This document shows, piece after piece, positions 48,555-57,400 of a stretch of 64,000 nucleotides of DNA. Every line of letters begins with the position of its first letter. Within the stretch, counting starts at the first letter, position 1. The stretch spans positions 38,982-102,981 of the forward strand of contig JANXUT010000092.1 in the NCBI GenBank assembly GCA_025356075.1. Reading direction: 5' to 3'. The notes beneath the pieces were generated by a model. That model ran no database searches and was not told the DNA's origin. It saw only the letters and a list, made by a program, of their open reading frames with translations. This DNA comes from Pseudomonadota bacterium. Its GTDB lineage: Bacteria > Pseudomonadota > Gammaproteobacteria > Steroidobacterales > Steroidobacteraceae. Made by a program: the position numbers and the translations under genes.

Positions 48555-49841
48555 GTGACGGGGCGTTCGCTCGCCGAGTGGCTCGTCTTCCAGGAGCGCG
48601 TGCACCCGCGCGCCATGGACTTCACGCTCGGGCGCATCGGCGCGCTCCTCGAGCGGCTGGGGCTCGCAAAGCCCCGCGCGCACGTCATCACGGTCGGCGG
48701 CACCAACGGCAAGGGCTCGGTCGCCTCGCTCATCGAGTCGATGCTGCGCGCCGGTGGTGCGCGCGTCGGGCTCTACACCTCCCCGCACCTCAGCCGCTAC
48801 CAGGAACGCATCCGCATCGACGGCGCCGAGATCGAGACGCCCCTCCTCATCGAGGTGTTCGAGCGCATCGAGGCGGCGCGGGCCGAGATCACGCTCACGT
48901 TCTTCGAGTACGCGACCGCCGCGGCGCTGCTCGCCTTCGCGGACCTCAAGGTCGAGTTCATCGTGCTCGAGGTCGGCCTCGGCGGGCGCCTCGATGCGGT
49001 GAATGCCATCGACGCCGATGTCGCGGTCATCGCCTCCATCGGCTTCGACCACCGCGATTACCTCGGCGACACGCTCGAGGCGATCGGAGCGGAGAAGGCC
49101 GGGATCCTGAGGCCCCAGCGCCCGGCGATCTTCGGCAGCCTCGAGATGCCGCGCTCGATCGAGACAGAGGCCAGGCGGATTGGCGCTGCACTCGAGCGGC
49201 TGGGGACCGACTTCGGCTACCTGCGCGCGGGCGAGCGGTTCAGCTTCCGGCGCGGCTCGCTCGGCCTCGAGGGGCTGCCGCGCCCGGCGCTCGCCGGGCC
49301 CGTGCAATACGCCAACGCAGCGACCGCGCTCGCGGCACTCGCCGCGGGCGGCTGGCTGCCGACGCGCGCCGCGATCGCGACGGGGCTCACCAGCGTCAGG
49401 CTCGCGGGACGCTTCGAGGTGCGCGAGGGCCCCGTCCGCTGGGTGTTCGACGTCGCGCACAACCCGGCCGCCGCCGCCGAGCTCGCCCGCACCATGCAGG
49501 AGCGCCCGCCCGCGGGGCGCTGGCTCCTCGTGGCCGGCATCCTCGCCGACAAGGATGCCGGGGCGATTGCGCTTGAGCTTAAGAACGCGCTTCGCCCGGG
49601 CGATGTCCTCTGCGCGGTGACGCTCGGCGGCGAACGCGGGCGCAGCGCAGCGCAGCTTGCGGCCCTCGTCCAGCCCATCCTCGGCTTCGCTCCCGTACTC
49701 GCCGACTCGGTGGAGGCGGGCTGCGCCTACGCCGCGCGCGAGGCGCGGCCGGGCGATGCGGTGCTGGTCTTCGGCTCGTTCCACAGCGTGGGGCCGGCCC
49801 GCGAGTGGCATCGTCTATACTGCGAGGAGCCGCGCTGCTAG
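48555..49841 (+). CDS. folC: Bifunctional folylpolyglutamate/dihydrofolate synthase
   Basis: FolC adds glutamate to dihydropteroate and to folates. The 428-aa protein has the Mur-ligase-like ATP loop TVGGTNGKGSVASLIES near residue 50, the strand SPHLSRYQERIRIDG, and the C-terminal domain with VFDVAHNPAAAAEL. The start is GTG at 48555, four bases after the accD stop. The 7-bp gap to the SPOR gene suggests continued cotranscription. It is the second folate gene of the window together with folE2 and folD, but they lie in different transcription units. Confidence 0.95.
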   Translation: MTGRSLAEWLVFQERVHPRAMDFTLGRIGALLERLGLAKPRAHVITVGGTNGKGSVASLIESMLRAGGARVGLYTSPHLSRYQERIRIDGAEIETPLLIEVFERIEAARAEITLTFFEYATAAALLAFADLKVEFIVLEVGLGGRLDAVNAIDADVAVIASIGFDHRDYLGDTLEAIGAEKAGILRPQRPAIFGSLEMPRSIETEARRIGAALERLGTDFGYLRAGERFSFRRGSLGLEGLPRPALAGPVQYANAATALAALAAGGWLPTRAAIATGLTSVRLAGRFEVREGPVRWVFDVAHNPAAAAELARTMQERPPAGRWLLVAGILADKDAGAIALELKNALRPGDVLCAVTLGGERGRSAAQLAALVQPILGFAPVLADSVEAGCAYAAREARPGDAVLVFGSFHSVGPAREWHRLYCEEPRC

Positions 49842-49848
49842 CGAGCCC

Positions 49849-50571
49849 ATGGACACCCGCATCAAGGAGCGCCTCGTCGGCGCGATCGTACTGGTTGCGA
49901 TCGTCGTGATCGTCGTGCCGGAGCTCCTGACCGGCCAGCGAGCGCCGAGCGCGCCGCCGTCGGAGCCAGGCACCGTTCCGCAGCGGACGGTCACCATCCA
50001 CCTGGACAACGCCGAGCGCGCCGCGATCGCGCACCCGCCGCCGGCGGCCGTGCCGCTCGCGTCCCCCGCCGCCGCACCCGCCGCCGAAGCGCCCGTCGCG
50101 ATCCCGGCGTCGTTGAATCCCGGCCCGGCCGAGGAGACGCTCGCGAGCCCGGAGCCGGTGGCTGCCGTTGCCGCTCCCCCCGCGGCAACCGCCGAGCCGC
50201 ACGCCGTTCCCGCCGCGAGGGCGGCCGTGCCCGCGGCGAGCCTCGCGCCTCGGGCCGCGCCGAGCGCGACTGCCGCGGCCAAGGCCCCCGCAGCGCCACC
50301 GCCCGCGCCGCCCCGGCCGAGCTCGGTCGCGCACGGCGGCGAGGCGTGGGTCGTCCAGCTCGGCAGCTTCGCGAGCCGCGAGAACGCCGAGCGGCTCGCC
50401 TCGAACCTGCGCACGAAGCGCTACTCGGCGTACGTCAGCGAGTTCAGGGGCTCGGGCCGCGTGCTGTTCCGGGTGCGCGTGGGACCCGAGCAGGATCGCG
50501 CGCGCGCGGACGCCATCGCCGCGCGGCTCGCACGCGAGGGGCACCGGGGCTCGGTCGCACCGGAGTCCTGA
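49849..50571 (+). CDS. SPOR-domain membrane protein, DedD-like
   Basis: The 240-aa protein has one N-terminal transmembrane helix (LVGAIVLVAIVVIVVPELL, residues about 9-27), a long Pro/Ala-rich linker, and a C-terminal SPOR domain (about 163-240, AWVVQLGSFASRENAERLAS) that in this family binds denuded peptidoglycan at the septum. Position after folC matches DedD of gammaproteobacteria. The ATG at 49849 begins MDTRIKERLVGA; an earlier open frame runs inside folC and is discarded. A TATACT -10-like word lies at 49816-49821. Confidence 0.92.
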   Translation: MDTRIKERLVGAIVLVAIVVIVVPELLTGQRAPSAPPSEPGTVPQRTVTIHLDNAERAAIAHPPPAAVPLASPAAAPAAEAPVAIPASLNPGPAEETLASPEPVAAVAAPPAATAEPHAVPAARAAVPAASLAPRAAPSATAAAKAPAAPPPAPPRPSSVAHGGEAWVVQLGSFASRENAERLASNLRTKRYSAYVSEFRGSGRVLFRVRVGPEQDRARADAIAARLAREGHRGSVAPES

Positions 50572-50685
50572 GGTGCGGGCGTCGAGCGCCCCTTTCAATG
50601 CCGCGTTCGTGACGTGGACCTGCGTGTGGGGCGGGTGGGTTTAAGCTAAAATCGCGGCTTCCGACTGCCGCGGCAGTCGTCGTCT

Positions 50686-51213
50686 GTGGATGGCTGCATG
50701 CAGGGCGCGGACTTCATCATCGTCGCCGTCATCGGCATTTCCATTGCGGTCGGCATCGCGCGCGGCTTCATCCGCGAGATCGTTGCGCTCGCGACGTGGC
50801 TGGTGGCGATCTGGGTCGCCTGGCATTTCTCCGGCTTCCTGCATCCGTACCTCGGCGGCGTGCTCGAGTCCCCCGAGCAGAAGGCCTGGGTCGCGCGCGG
50901 CATCGTGCTGGTGCTGGTGCTCCTGATCGGCGCGCTCGTGGGCTCCGTGCTCTCCTGGGTCACGAACACGGCGGCGGGCCTTAGCATCGTCGACCGCGGC
51001 CTCGGCTTCCTCTTCGGGCTCACGCGCGGGATTATCGTGGTTGGCTTCTGCACGCTGCTCGGGCAGACGCTGAAGCTCGATCACGAACCGTGGTGGCGTC
51101 ACTCGACGCTCGCCCCGTACGCCGAGACGATCGGCGGCTGGCTCGGCCACTACGCCGGCGAGACGCGCGAGTTCGCGCGCCGCGCCCTCGACGCCGACAA
51201 CGGCAGGAACTGA
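50686..51213 (+). CDS. cvpA: CvpA-family inner-membrane protein
   Basis: CvpA is a small membrane protein needed for colicin V production in E. coli and linked in other bacteria to envelope stress tolerance. The 175-aa protein has about four hydrophobic segments, starting with [20 protein letters not shown], and the family motif [18 protein letters not shown]. The start is GTG at 50686; the ATG at 50698 is an alternative that leaves the same first helix. Its place just before purF is conserved in many proteobacteria. A TAAAAT word at 50646-50651 could be a promoter -10. Confidence 0.93.
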   Translation: MDGCMQGADFIIVAVIGISIAVGIARGFIREIVALATWLVAIWVAWHFSGFLHPYLGGVLESPEQKAWVARGIVLVLVLLIGALVGSVLSWVTNTAAGLSIVDRGLGFLFGLTRGIIVVGFCTLLGQTLKLDHEPWWRHSTLAPYAETIGGWLGHYAGETREFARRALDADNGRN

Positions 51214-51217
51214 GCCC

Positions 51218-52750
51218 ATGTGCGGACTCGTCGGCATCGTCGCCCACAGCCCCGTCAACCAGCGGATCTACGACGCGCTGACGGTGCTCCAGCACCGCGG
51301 CCAGGATGCCGCCGGCATCATGACCTGCGATGGCGAGGCGCTGTACCTGCGCAAGGACTCAGGGTTAGTCCGCGACGTCTTCCAGCAGCGCCACATGCTG
51401 CAGCTGAAGGGCAACGTCGGCATCGGCCACGTCAGGTACCCGACCGCCGGCTGCGATGCGGCCTCCGAGGCCCAGCCCTTCTACGTGAACGCGCCCTACG
51501 GCATCGGGCTTGCCCACAACGGCAACCTCACCAATGCCGCCGAGCTCGCCGAGGCGCTCTGGCGCGATGAGCGCCGCCACCTCAACACGAGCTCGGACTC
51601 CGAGGCCCTTCTCAACATCCTCGCGAGCGAGCTGCAGCGCCAGGGCGCCGCGCACCTGGCACCGGGGGACCTGTTTCGCGCGCTCAGCAACGTCTACCGG
51701 CGCATCCGCGGCGGCTACGCGGTCGTCGCGCTCATCGTCGGCCACGGCGTCGTCGGCTTTCGCGACCCGCACGGCATCCGCCCGCTCGTGCTCGGCCGGC
51801 GCGTGACGAGCCGGCGCACCGAGTGGATGCTGGCATCGGAGTCGGTCGCGCTCGACCTCGTGGGCTTTGAGCTCGTCCGGGACGTCGAGCCCGGCGAGGC
51901 GGTCTACATCGACACGAGCGGCGACCTGCATGCCCAGCGCTGCGCGCCGCTCGAGCGCCATACGCCGTGCGTGTTCGAGTACGTCTACTTCGCGCGCCCG
52001 GACTCCATCATCGACAACATCTCGGTGCACAAGGCGCGCATGCGCATGGGCGAGCGCCTCGCCGCCAAGATCAGGCGCCTCAGGCCCGACAACGACATCG
52101 ACGTCGTGATCCCGATCCCGGACACGAGCCGCACGAGCGCGATGCAGCTCGCGCTTGACTTGGGTCTCGAGTACCGCGAGGGCTTCGTCAAGAACCGCTA
52201 CATCGGCCGCACGTTCATCATGCCGGGCCAGGAAGAGAGGCAGAAGTCGGTGCGCTCGAAGCTGAACGCCATCCCGCTCGAGTTCCGCGGCCGCAATGTC
52301 CTCCTCGTCGATGACTCCATCGTCCGCGGCACGACCTCGGCGCAGATCATCGAGCTCGCGCGCGAGGCGGGTGCGGCCAAGGTCTACTTCGCCTCCGCCG
52401 CGCCACCGGTCCGCTACCCGAACGTCTATGGCATCGACATGGCGGCCTCCGCCGAGCTCGTGGCGGCCGGGCGCACCGACGAGGAAGTCGCCGCGTTCAT
52501 CGGCGCCGACTGGCTCGTCTACCAGGACCTCGAGGACCTGGTCGGCGCCGTGCGGCACGACAAGGCGAAGGTCCAGGACTTCGACACCTCGTGCTTCTCC
52601 GGCGAGTACGTGACGGGCGATGTGACGCCCGACTACCTCGCCGCGCTCGAGACCCGGCGCTCGGACGATGCCAAGGCCAGGCGCCGCAACGACGGGGGCG
52701 ACAGCGAGCACGCTGAGCGCTTGAAGCCCCGGGCCGTGCGCGCCGTCTGA
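51218..52750 (+). CDS. purF: Amidophosphoribosyltransferase
   Basis: PurF performs the first committed step of purine synthesis, making phosphoribosylamine from PRPP and glutamine. The 510-aa protein starts [10 protein letters not shown], so Cys2 is the N-terminal nucleophile of the glutaminase with no propeptide. The C-terminal phosphoribosyltransferase domain has [17 protein letters not shown]. It follows cvpA after 4 bp. The C-terminal end carries a charged extension ([20 protein letters not shown]) of no known role. Confidence 0.97.
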   Translation: MCGLVGIVAHSPVNQRIYDALTVLQHRGQDAAGIMTCDGEALYLRKDSGLVRDVFQQRHMLQLKGNVGIGHVRYPTAGCDAASEAQPFYVNAPYGIGLAHNGNLTNAAELAEALWRDERRHLNTSSDSEALLNILASELQRQGAAHLAPGDLFRALSNVYRRIRGGYAVVALIVGHGVVGFRDPHGIRPLVLGRRVTSRRTEWMLASESVALDLVGFELVRDVEPGEAVYIDTSGDLHAQRCAPLERHTPCVFEYVYFARPDSIIDNISVHKARMRMGERLAAKIRRLRPDNDIDVVIPIPDTSRTSAMQLALDLGLEYREGFVKNRYIGRTFIMPGQEERQKSVRSKLNAIPLEFRGRNVLLVDDSIVRGTTSAQIIELAREAGAAKVYFASAAPPVRYPNVYGIDMAASAELVAAGRTDEEVAAFIGADWLVYQDLEDLVGAVRHDKAKVQDFDTSCFSGEYVTGDVTPDYLAALETRRSDDAKARRRNDGGDSEHAERLKPRAVRAV

Positions 52751-52766
52751 CCCGGCGTTCCGCCCC

Positions 52767-54035
52767 ATGCGGGACACCTCCGCCCTGTCCTCCGATCCGC
52801 GTCGCGGCCTGCTGCTCGACCTGTATGCGGCCGCTTGCGCCGCGGTCGAGGGCAGGCGATGCGTGCGCGCCGCGCTCGCCTCGCAGGAAAAGCGCGCCGC
52901 GAGCCGCGACTGGACGCTGATCGCGGTCGGCAAGGCGGCCGGCGCCATGGCGCTCGGCGCGCTCGATGTGCTCGGTCCCCTCGTCAAGCGCGGCCTCGTG
53001 ATCTCCCGTCCCGGGCACTTGGATCCCGACTTCAAGCGCTGGCCGTCGATCACCTGCCTCGCCGGGGACCATCCGCTCCCCGGGCCCGCGAGCCTCGCGG
53101 CGGGCGATGCGCTCGAGCGCTTCGCGCGGGCGACGTCGCCGGGCGAGCGCGTGCTGGTACTGGTCTCCGGCGGCGCCTCGAGCCTCGCGGAGGCCTTGAG
53201 CCCCGGCGTGACACCCGCCGAGCTCACCGCCCTCAACGAGTGGGCGCTCGCCTCCGGCCAGCCGATCGGCGCGATCAACGCCATCAGGAGCCGCCTGTCG
53301 CGCCTCAAGAACGGCAGGCTCGCCGCGCTCCTCGCGCACACCGAGGCGACGGCGCTCCTCATCTCCGACGTCGCCGGGGACGACCCGGCCGTCATCGGCT
53401 CTGGCCTCGTCGCGACGAGCGCGGCGCTGCTGCCCGACTCGCTGCCCGACTGGATCACCGCGCTCGTCGGCCGGGCGGGCGCCACCCTTGAGGGCGCGAC
53501 GCTCCAGTGCGAGATCATCGGCACGCTCGAGGCCGCCCTCGCCGCGGCGACCCGCGCGGCCGATGCGCGCGGCTTGAGCGCGCGCGTGCTCGCACCGGCC
53601 GCGGCCGGCGATGTCATCGCCGCCGCCAGCCGCTTCGCGCACGAGCTCGTGCTCAACACCGAGGATCTCCTCCTGTGGGGCGGCGAGACGACCGTGGTGC
53701 TGCCGCCGACACCCGGGCGCGGCGGGCGCAACCAGCAGTTCGCGCTCGCGGCGGCGCGCCTCATCGCCGGCCATTCGCGGCTCGTGCTGCTCGCGGCCGG
53801 CACCGACGGCTCCGACGGCAACACCGACGATGCGGGGGCGATCGTCGATGGCGGTACGCTCGCGCGCGCCTCGGGCGCGGGCTTTGACGTCGAGGACACG
53901 CTCCTCGGCGCCAACGCCGGGCCCTTCCTCGCGACCGCGGGCGACCTGCTGCACACAGGGCCCACCGGCACCAACGTCGGCGACCTCATGATCGGGCTCA
54001 GGCGCGCGGCGAGTGCCGCGGCGGACGAGGCCTGA
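52767..54035 (+). CDS. Glycerate 2-kinase (DUF4147/MOFRL type)
   Basis: The 422-aa protein belongs to the glycerate kinase family that phosphorylates D-glycerate, usually at the 2-position, in glyoxylate and serine metabolism. The N-terminal DUF4147 region has AVGKAAGAMALGAL and VLVSGGASSLAEAL; the C-terminal MOFRL region has GRGGRNQQFALAAA, then AAGTDGSDGNTDDAGAIVDG. It lies 16 bp after purF and 2 bp before the receiver-kinase gene. The context with glyoxylate genes that would confirm a role is not in the window, so the physiological pathway is open. Confidence 0.9.
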   Translation: MRDTSALSSDPRRGLLLDLYAAACAAVEGRRCVRAALASQEKRAASRDWTLIAVGKAAGAMALGALDVLGPLVKRGLVISRPGHLDPDFKRWPSITCLAGDHPLPGPASLAAGDALERFARATSPGERVLVLVSGGASSLAEALSPGVTPAELTALNEWALASGQPIGAINAIRSRLSRLKNGRLAALLAHTEATALLISDVAGDDPAVIGSGLVATSAALLPDSLPDWITALVGRAGATLEGATLQCEIIGTLEAALAAATRAADARGLSARVLAPAAAGDVIAAASRFAHELVLNTEDLLLWGGETTVVLPPTPGRGGRNQQFALAAARLIAGHSRLVLLAAGTDGSDGNTDDAGAIVDGGTLARASGAGFDVEDTLLGANAGPFLATAGDLLHTGPTGTNVGDLMIGLRRAASAAADEA

Positions 54036-54037
54036 CG

Positions 54038-55279
54038 GTGCGCGTCCTCCTCATCGACGATGATCCGACCGGCCGCAAGCTCATCCGCCAGCACCTCCTG
54101 ACCGCGTTCGATGCGCCGATCGTCGTCGACCACGTGCCGAAGCTCATCGGGCGCCTGCCGCCGGAGTTCGCGGCGGCGGGCTATGACGCGGTGCTGCTCG
54201 ATTCGGCGCCGGCCGGCGGCAGCGGCCTCGACTGGCTCGACGATGGCCGCGCCCGGCCGCTTTTTCCGCCGGTGATCTACCTGCTGCCGACGCCGGATGA
54301 GGCCGCGGCGGCCGAGGCGATCGCCCACGGCGCGCTCGGCGTCATCGTGAAGTCGAAGGTCGACCACCCGGGCCTCGCGCGACTCCTTAAGGATGCGCAG
54401 GCCCAGCAGCGGCGCGTGCTCGCGGCGTTTCGAGCGAGCCCGGCGGCGGAGAGCGCCTACAAGTTCGGGCCGACCGTCATCAAGGGCGTGCGCTGCATCC
54501 GCACGCTCGCGACGAGCGCGATCTCGAACGTCTACCTCGCCGAGAGCGAGCGCGAGGCGCGCCTGGTGGTCCTTAAGCTCCTGCGCCAGGTGCCGGACGT
54601 GAGCGAGAAGCAGAGCACGTTCGACCGCTTCTTGCAGGAATACGAGATCATCAGGAACGTCCAGCACCCGAACGTCGTCGAGATCTACGAGCTGGGCGTC
54701 GCGGATGACCATGCGTTCATCGCGATGGAGTTCTTCGCCTCGGGTGACCTGCGCGCCAAGCTCAGGCGCGGCATCAAGCCGCCGGAGTGCCTGACGATCC
54801 TCAGGCAAATGGCCGCCGCGCTCGATGCGATCCACACCGCCGGCATCCTCCACCGGGACCTGAAGCCCGGCAACGTGATGATGCGGGCCGATGGCACCAT
54901 CGCGCTGATCGACTTCGGGCTCGCCAAGCAGCTCTCGCTCGAGGCCGAGATCACCGCGACCGGCGAGATCTTCGGCACGCCCTACTACATGAGCCCGGAG
55001 CAGGGTCACGGCCGCGAAGTCGATGCGCGCAGCGACATCTACAGCTTGGGCGTCATCTTCTACGAGATGCTGACCAACAAGAAGCCGTTCCTGGCGCCGA
55101 CGCCGATGGCGGTCATCTACAAACACAGCCACTCGCCGATCCCGATGCTGCCCACGGAGATGGCCGGCTGGCAGGGCCTGCTCGAGCGCATGCTCGGCAA
55201 GGAGCCGGCCGACCGGTTCCAGTCGGCCGGCGAGCTCGTGCGCGCGATCGATGCGCTCGAGGCGGGCACGCCCGCATGA
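54038..55279 (+). CDS. Receiver domain fused to a Ser/Thr protein kinase
   Basis: This 413-aa soluble protein joins two signalling systems in one chain. Residues 1-120 are a response-regulator receiver domain with acidic Asp8-Asp9-Asp10, candidate phosphoacceptor Asp55 (VLLDSAP), Thr85 and Lys105. Residues about 145-405 are a Hanks-type kinase with ATP lysine Lys180 (VVLKLL), HRD at 272-274 with LKPGNV, DFG at 292-294 and FGTPYYMSPEQ in the activation segment. The glycine loop is unusual: the corresponding stretch reads CIRTLATSAISNVYLA and lacks the GxGxxG of the kinase at 4-1269. A GTG start is used 2 bp after the glycerate kinase, and the stop overlaps miaE. A histidine kinase that might feed the receiver is not in the window. 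Confidence 0.9.
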   Translation: MRVLLIDDDPTGRKLIRQHLLTAFDAPIVVDHVPKLIGRLPPEFAAAGYDAVLLDSAPAGGSGLDWLDDGRARPLFPPVIYLLPTPDEAAAAEAIAHGALGVIVKSKVDHPGLARLLKDAQAQQRRVLAAFRASPAAESAYKFGPTVIKGVRCIRTLATSAISNVYLAESEREARLVVLKLLRQVPDVSEKQSTFDRFLQEYEIIRNVQHPNVVEIYELGVADDHAFIAMEFFASGDLRAKLRRGIKPPECLTILRQMAAALDAIHTAGILHRDLKPGNVMMRADGTIALIDFGLAKQLSLEAEITATGEIFGTPYYMSPEQGHGREVDARSDIYSLGVIFYEMLTNKKPFLAPTPMAVIYKHSHSPIPMLPTEMAGWQGLLERMLGKEPADRFQSAGELVRAIDALEAGTPA

Positions 55280-55905
55280 GCCGGGCGCCGCGGCGTGCGG
55301 TGGGGCCGGCGACTCCCATCGCGCTCAAGGCGCCCACACCCGAGGCCTGGTACGCCGCCGCCGCCGGCTCGCTCGAGATCCTGCTCGTCGATCACGCCAA
55401 CTGCGAGAAGAAGGCGGCCTCGACGGCGCTCGGGCTCATGTTCGCCTATGCCGACGACGCGCCGCTCGGGCTTAGCCTCGCCAGGCTCGCGCGCGAGGAG
55501 CTTAGGCACTACGAGCAGGTGGTGCGGCTCCTCGCCTCGCTCGGGCACCGCTACCGCCGGCTGTCGCCGGGTCGCTATGCGGGGGAGCTGAGGCGCGCGG
55601 TCGCGACCCACGAGCCCGACCGGCGGCTCGACCTGCTCATCCTTGGGGCGCTCATCGAGGCGCGCTCCTGCGAGCGCTTCGCCGGGCTCGCGCCGCGGCT
55701 GCCGCCGCCATTGGGTGAGTTCTACCGCGGGCTCGAGGCGGCCGAGGCGCGTCACGCGAGCCTGTACGGGGCGCTTGCGAGCGACTACGCCACCTGCGCG
55801 GGACTCGACTGGGGGTCGCGCGTCGAATCGCTCGCGACGCTCGAGGCGGATCTCGCGACCCGGCCCGATCCGCTGCTACGGTTTCACTCCGGAGCGCCCG
55901 CCTGA
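55276..55905 (+). CDS. miaE: tRNA 2-methylthio-N6-isopentenyl adenosine(37) hydroxylase
   Basis: MiaE hydroxylates the isopentenyl side chain of ms2i6A37 using a diiron centre and oxygen. The 209-aa ferritin-like protein has iron-ligand motifs ANCEKKAAS (Glu44), EELRHYEQV (Glu75 and His78), IEARSCERF and AEARHASLY. It overlaps the kinase stop by ATGA, so it may be cotranscribed. Its 3' end overlaps the convergent lpxH gene by 22 bp. The preceding miaA and miaB genes are not in the window. Confidence 0.94.
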   Translation: MSRAPRRAVGPATPIALKAPTPEAWYAAAAGSLEILLVDHANCEKKAASTALGLMFAYADDAPLGLSLARLAREELRHYEQVVRLLASLGHRYRRLSPGRYAGELRRAVATHEPDRRLDLLILGALIEARSCERFAGLAPRLPPPLGEFYRGLEAAEARHASLYGALASDYATCAGLDWGSRVESLATLEADLATRPDPLLRFHSGAPA

Positions 55906-56648
55906 ACCGCGCGTGCCGCGCCCGGGGCGCGCGGCAGGGCCTCGAGGCGAAGGCCATCCGCGTCCCACGTGAGTACGCTGCCCTGGCTGTACCAGTCGCC
56001 CGTCACGAGGCGCGTGCGCGGGCGTCCGTCGACGAGGAGGGGCGTGACGCCGGGCCGGTGCGTGTGGCCGTGCACGAGCCAGTCGACGTTCGCCTCGCGA
56101 AACACCCGCTCGATGGCGCGGGCGTTCACGTCCATCAGCATCGCGGGCTGCCCGGAGGTGTGCGCCTTGCTGCCGGCGCGCGCCTCGGCGGCCAGCGACT
56201 CGCGCTGGGTGACGCTCAAGGCCAGGAACTGCGTCTGCCAGCGCGGCTCGCGGACGAGCGCGCGCAGCCGCTGGTAGGGCGCATCGTCGGTGCACAGCGC
56301 ATCGCCGTGGGTCAGGAGCACGCGCTTGCCGTGCGCGGTGGCGATCGAGGGATCGGTCAGGAGCTCCCCGCCCGTGTCGCGGCAGAAGCGCTCGCCCAGC
56401 AGGAAGTCGCGGTTGCCGCGCATGAAGTAGAGCTTGACCCCGGCATCGCTCAAGGCCTTCAGGCTCGCGACGATCGCGCGCTTGTGCGGGTCGGGGTCAT
56501 CGTCGCCGATCCACACCTCGAAGAGGTCGCCGAGGACGTAGAGGGCGCGCGCTGCGCGCGCGCGCCCGGCGAGGAAGGCATCGAACTGCTCGGCGATCTC
56601 GGGCCTGGCAGCGTCCAGGTGCAGGTCCGAGACGACGAGCAGCGTCAT
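55884..56648 (-). CDS. lpxH: UDP-2,3-diacylglucosamine diphosphatase
   Basis: LpxH cleaves UDP-2,3-diacylglucosamine to lipid X in lipid A synthesis, on the inner face of the membrane. The 254-aa calcineurin-like phosphoesterase has the metal-binding motifs SDLHLD (Asp8, His10), GDLFEVWIGDDD, GNRDF, THGD and GHTHRP. It overlaps the upstream cyclophilin gene by 4 bp, a common lpxH neighbour, and converges on miaE with a 22-bp overlap. Confidence 0.96.
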   Translation of the reverse strand: MTLLVVSDLHLDAARPEIAEQFDAFLAGRARAARALYVLGDLFEVWIGDDDPDPHKRAIVASLKALSDAGVKLYFMRGNRDFLLGERFCRDTGGELLTDPSIATAHGKRVLLTHGDALCTDDAPYQRLRALVREPRWQTQFLALSVTQRESLAAEARAGSKAHTSGQPAMLMDVNARAIERVFREANVDWLVHGHTHRPGVTPLLVDGRPRTRLVTGDWYSQGSVLTWDADGLRLEALPRAPGAARAVQAGAPE

Positions 56649-57352
56649 TTGCTCGGCGGCGCGCCCGGCGCGGGAGCGGCAGTTGCAGCGGGCGGGTTGG
56701 CCGCGGCCGGGGCGGGCGGGGGAATGACGAGGCCATCGGCGCTCAGCATCTCGATGCGCTTGATGACGACCGCATCGAGCGGCGCGTCCTTGGGCCAGGG
56801 CCCGACGGCGCCGGTCGGCGCATGGCCGATGCGATCGGCGACCTCGAGCCCCTCGGTGATGTGGCCGAACACCGCGTAGCCCCAGCGCAGCGGCGTCGGG
56901 TCGAGATCGTCGTTGTCGGTGAGGTTCAGGTAGAACTGCGCGTTGCCGGAGTGGGCGAAGTCGCTGCGCGCGAGCCCGATCGTGCCGCGCTTGTTGGAGA
57001 GGCCGTTGCCCGACTCGTTCGGGACCGCGGCGCGCACGGTCTTCAGCTGGTACTTCTCGTCGTAGCCGCCACCCTGGGCGACGAAGTTGCTGATGACCCG
57101 GTGGAACACGGTGCCCGCGTAGTGGCCGTTCTTCACGTACCAGAGGAAATTGGCGGTCGTGAGCGGCGCGCGCACGGGCTCGAGCTGCACGACGAAATTG
57201 CCGAGCGAGGTCTCGATCCTGACCTTGGCGACTTCCGCCGGCGCCGGATCATCGGCACGCGCGGGGGAGAGTGCGACGGCGATGAGGCAGCCGGCGGCAA
57301 GACCCACGAGCAGCGTCGATCGGAGGCGGGCGCAATCGCGGGGGATGGACAT
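56645..57352 (-). CDS. Periplasmic peptidyl-prolyl cis-trans isomerase (cyclophilin)
   Basis: The 235-aa protein has a signal peptide (RSTLLVGLAAGCLIAVALSPARA, cleaved near residue 33) and so should assist folding in the periplasm. The cyclophilin core includes FHRVISNFVAQGGGYDEKY and SGNAQFYLNLTDND; it matches the short PpiA/PpiB bacterial type. A Pro/Ala-rich C-terminal tail of about 25 residues (APAAANPPAATAAPAPG) is an addition. GGAG lies about 8 bases before the ATG. It is divergent from gltX and overlaps lpxH. Confidence 0.93.
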   Translation of the reverse strand: MSIPRDCARLRSTLLVGLAAGCLIAVALSPARADDPAPAEVAKVRIETSLGNFVVQLEPVRAPLTTANFLWYVKNGHYAGTVFHRVISNFVAQGGGYDEKYQLKTVRAAVPNESGNGLSNKRGTIGLARSDFAHSGNAQFYLNLTDNDDLDPTPLRWGYAVFGHITEGLEVADRIGHAPTGAVGPWPKDAPLDAVVIKRIEMLSADGLVIPPPAPAAANPPAATAAPAPGAPPSK

Positions 57353-57386
57353 CGTGATCTCCGGAGGGGCGGGGGGTGCGGGGCAT

Positions 57387-57392
57387 TATACT
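57387..57392 (+). promoter_or_regulatory. Candidate -10 box of gltX, possible leaderless start
   Basis: TATACT ends nine bases before the gltX ATG at 57401, so a start seven bases after the box would leave a 2-nt leader. No ribosome site is present. The -35 region is not recognisable. Confidence 0.4.
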
Positions 57393-57400
57393 TCGCCGCC

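Noticed and set aside
51365..55132. A 1255-codon open frame on the minus strand
   Set aside because: It runs antisense through purF, the glycerate kinase and the receiver kinase, all with clear motifs; its translation is a low-complexity Arg/Ala/Leu shadow.
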